Source: Bacteriovoracaceae bacterium UBA6261 (GTDB lineage: Bacteria > Bdellovibrionota > Bacteriovoracia > Bacteriovoracales > Bacteriovoracaceae). From it: 15,634 nucleotides of DNA. Positions 14,194 through 15,634 of the stretch are shown here, one piece after another. Positions within the stretch are counted from its first letter, which is position 1. The number at the start of each line of letters is the position of its first letter. Made by a program: the position numbers and the translations under genes. The notes under the pieces are model-generated. The model made no database searches. It had not been told where the DNA came from and was given only the letters and a program-made list of their open reading frames with translations. Where the stretch lies: contig DJVH01000128.1 in assembly GCA_002440825.1 (NCBI GenBank), positions 20,723 through 36,356 on the forward strand. Reading direction: 5' to 3'.

Positions 14194-15060
14194 TTAGTCC
14201 TTTAAAAATTTTTCCATTTCGCGAATGACAGCTTCTTTTTCATCTTCAATCAGATAGTGGCCGGCCTTTGGAAATGTGACTGATTTTGCCTGGGGAAAAA
14301 ATTCCAGCCATTTTTTCTGAAAATTCATCGTGAAACAAAAATCTTTTTCACCCCAAAGAAGAAGAACCGGAGCTTTGATTGTCGAAAGTTTTTCTTCGAT
14401 CTCTTTAAGAGTGTTGTACGTCGGATGCGCTTCCGTCATCGGAATGTCCTGAACGAATTTTGCCGTAGCAATTCTCGTTTCAAAATTATCATACGGGAGA
14501 ACAAAGCCTTTTTTAACAAGAGGCGAGAGTCCTTTTTTAGAGGCCATGAAAGTGGCAGGACCAGCAAAGCCGTTAAATTGTCTGATGAACCATTCGCCAA
14601 CCGGGTTGCGAAGAATATTAATTCGCGCCGGAATTTCAATAGATCTAAACGCCGCTGTATTCATCACCACCATTTTTTTAATGAGTTCCGGATGTCTGGT
14701 CGCAAGCCCCATACCGATGGCCCCACCCCAATCGTGCACGACCAATGTGATGTCTTTGAGTTTCAATTCCTGAACTAAACGACAGACATTATCGATATGC
14801 GATTTTAGAGTGTATTCATATTCCTGAGGTTTGGAAGAAAGCCCGCAGCCCATATGATCAGGAACAATCACCCGATGAGTTTTGGAAAAATGTTTGGCGA
14901 GATTGCGGTAGAAAAACGACCAGGTCGGATTTCCATGAAGCATAAGAATGACTTCGCCCGATCCTTCATCGACATAATGAAGTTTGTTATTTTGAATCGG
15001 CATGAAGTGCGATTCAAAAGGGTATTCTGTTTTAAGTTCTTGGGGAATTGCTGTTACCAT
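14194..15060 (-). CDS. oleB: OleB: beta-lactone decarboxylase of the alpha/beta-hydrolase fold
   Basis: A 288-residue alpha/beta hydrolase of the haloalkane-dehalogenase type. In the ole pathway it opens and decarboxylates the beta-lactone to give the cis-olefin. Visible: LHGNPTWSF (41-49) with the oxyanion-region Asn44, nucleophile Asp110 in VVHDWGGAIGMG, LLWGEKD in the acid-residue region, and catalytic His268 in AGHYLIED. Length and motifs match both OleB and haloalkane dehalogenases; flanking oleA and oleC decide in favour of OleB. The ATG at 15060 lies inside the end of oleA (7-bp overlap: GAATGGTAA contains both the oleA stop and this ATG), which implies translational coupling. No signal peptide, so it is cytoplasmic, probably in the OleBCD assembly known from other bacteria. 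Confidence 0.9.
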   Translation of the reverse strand: MVTAIPQELKTEYPFESHFMPIQNNKLHYVDEGSGEVILMLHGNPTWSFFYRNLAKHFSKTHRVIVPDHMGCGLSSKPQEYEYTLKSHIDNVCRLVQELKLKDITLVVHDWGGAIGMGLATRHPELIKKMVVMNTAAFRSIEIPARINILRNPVGEWFIRQFNGFAGPATFMASKKGLSPLVKKGFVLPYDNFETRIATAKFVQDIPMTEAHPTYNTLKEIEEKLSTIKAPVLLLWGEKDFCFTMNFQKKWLEFFPQAKSVTFPKAGHYLIEDEKEAVIREMEKFLKD

Positions 15061-15634
15061 TCTACACCTAACATAATCGATGAAAGCCCTGAACCGATTC
15101 CCAGAAGCGCCGCCTTGTCTCCTTTTTGGAGAACATTTTCTTCAGCGGCCATCATGAGCGTAATCGGAAGAGCACTCGATCCGGTATTTCCTAAAAAAGG
15201 ATAAGTTTTAAAAGTTTTTTTATGAGTCAGTTCCAGGGATTCAAAAGAAAGTTTCTCATGAGCTGTGCCCACTTGATGAGTGAGCACCAGATCAGGTGTA
15301 TCGTTGGTCCAGGAAAGATTTTCTTTCAAAGATGACCATGTTGTTTTGGCCAGGGCCACACCGTATTTGAGTAACTCTTCTGAGTCCGTTTCCATAACAA
15401 GAGAATGTGTATTGCCGTCGCCACGGCAAAGGTGATTGGCACTCGAATCCGTTTCCACAGCTCCGCCTAAAATTTTAGGAGAATCATGTGAGAGTGATTT
15501 GTGAGTCAGTAAAAGCGCTGTCGCCGCTGAACCAATGGTCAGGTTGGCGATATATTTTTTGATATTTTTTCGATCAATGGATGGATTTCTTAAAAGCTCC
15601 TGGATGGTACTTTCCAAAAGTGGTCCACCATTTT
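15054..15634 (-). CDS. oleA: OleA: head-to-head acyl-CoA condensing thiolase, C-terminal part (5' end outside window)
   Basis: The frame is open to the window edge (the upstream codons read N-G-G-P-L-L before E-S-T-I), so about 193 C-terminal codons of a gene of roughly 340 are present. The TTG at 15617 is an internal leucine codon. OleA joins two fatty acyl-CoAs without decarboxylation to give a 2-alkyl-3-ketoacid. Active-site residues of the thiolase/KAS III fold are visible: His114 in LTHQVG and Asn144 in LGNTGSSALP (counted from E-S-T-I as residues 2-5). The nucleophilic Cys should lie just beyond the window edge. METDSEELLKYG and the ending GIGSGLSSIMLGVEW are close to known OleA proteins rather than FabH. 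It is the first visible gene of oleABCD; its promoter is not in the window. Confidence 0.9.
   Translation of the reverse strand, partial: NGGPLLESTIQELLRNPSIDRKNIKKYIANLTIGSAATALLLTHKSLSHDSPKILGGAVETDSSANHLCRGDGNTHSLVMETDSEELLKYGVALAKTTWSSLKENLSWTNDTPDLVLTHQVGTAHEKLSFESLELTHKKTFKTYPFLGNTGSSALPITLMMAAEENVLQKGDKAALLGIGSGLSSIMLGVEW

Noticed and set aside
14425..14778. 117-codon plus-strand open frame
   Set aside because: It is antisense to oleB, which shows catalytic Asp and His residues. The product is basic and low in complexity, typical of a shadow frame.
14194..15060. Calling the alpha/beta hydrolase a haloalkane dehalogenase
   Set aside because: The motifs are shared with OleB, and its position between oleA and oleC with overlapping ends makes the olefin-pathway role far more likely.

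Overview
The window is compact bacterial DNA of moderate GC (low to mid 40s % by eye), with almost every base in a gene. It suggests a free-living Gram-negative bacterium. Two proteins have clear cleavable signal peptides, one of them is a disulfide-rich periplasmic lytic transglycosylase, and one intergenic region carries a near-consensus FliA (sigma-28) flagellar promoter. Gene content and style are compatible with a Bdellovibrionota / Bacteriovorax-Peredibacter type organism, but no marker gene here proves it, so this is an inference.

Layout. Left arm, all on the + strand: the tail of an NxxGxxxF-repeat protein (1-357), a CrtI/phytoene-desaturase-like FAD oxidoreductase (369-1814), an exported lytic transglycosylase (1833-3101), and an ABC-2 exporter pair (3118-4702). 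A three-gene fatty-acid reduction cassette follows (4790-6729): ketoacyl reductase, hydroxyacyl dehydratase and a FabI-like enoyl reductase, with no ketosynthase or acyl carrier protein beside it. Centre: a minus-strand membrane-anchored helical protein (6726-7544), divergent across a 156-bp regulatory region from an unrecognised 707-residue exported protein (7701-9824) that has the FliA-type promoter. Right arm: an AidB-like acyl-CoA dehydrogenase (9885-11579) runs tail-to-tail into a minus-strand operon of four tightly packed genes (15634 to 11576) that I recognise as oleA (5' end cut by the window edge), oleB, oleC and oleD. These encode head-to-head condensation of fatty acyl-CoAs to long-chain olefins.

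How the genes may work together. OleA condenses two acyl-CoAs to a beta-keto acid. OleD reduces this to a beta-hydroxy acid. OleC makes an ATP-dependent beta-lactone, and OleB decarboxylates the lactone to a long internal alkene. The nearby reductase-dehydratase-reductase trio and the acyl-CoA dehydrogenase are chemically well placed to shape the acyl chains feeding OleA. That link is inferred from proximity only.

Other points worth attention: a terminator-like hairpin whose loop holds the transglycosylase start codon; three starts without a Shine-Dalgarno sequence preceded at 4-8 nt by a -10-like box (possible leaderless mRNAs); two convergent gene pairs that each end in an interlocked TTAA; and a FabI-like protein lacking one of the two conserved active-site tyrosines. 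I found no CRISPR arrays, insertion sequences, rRNA or tRNA genes.
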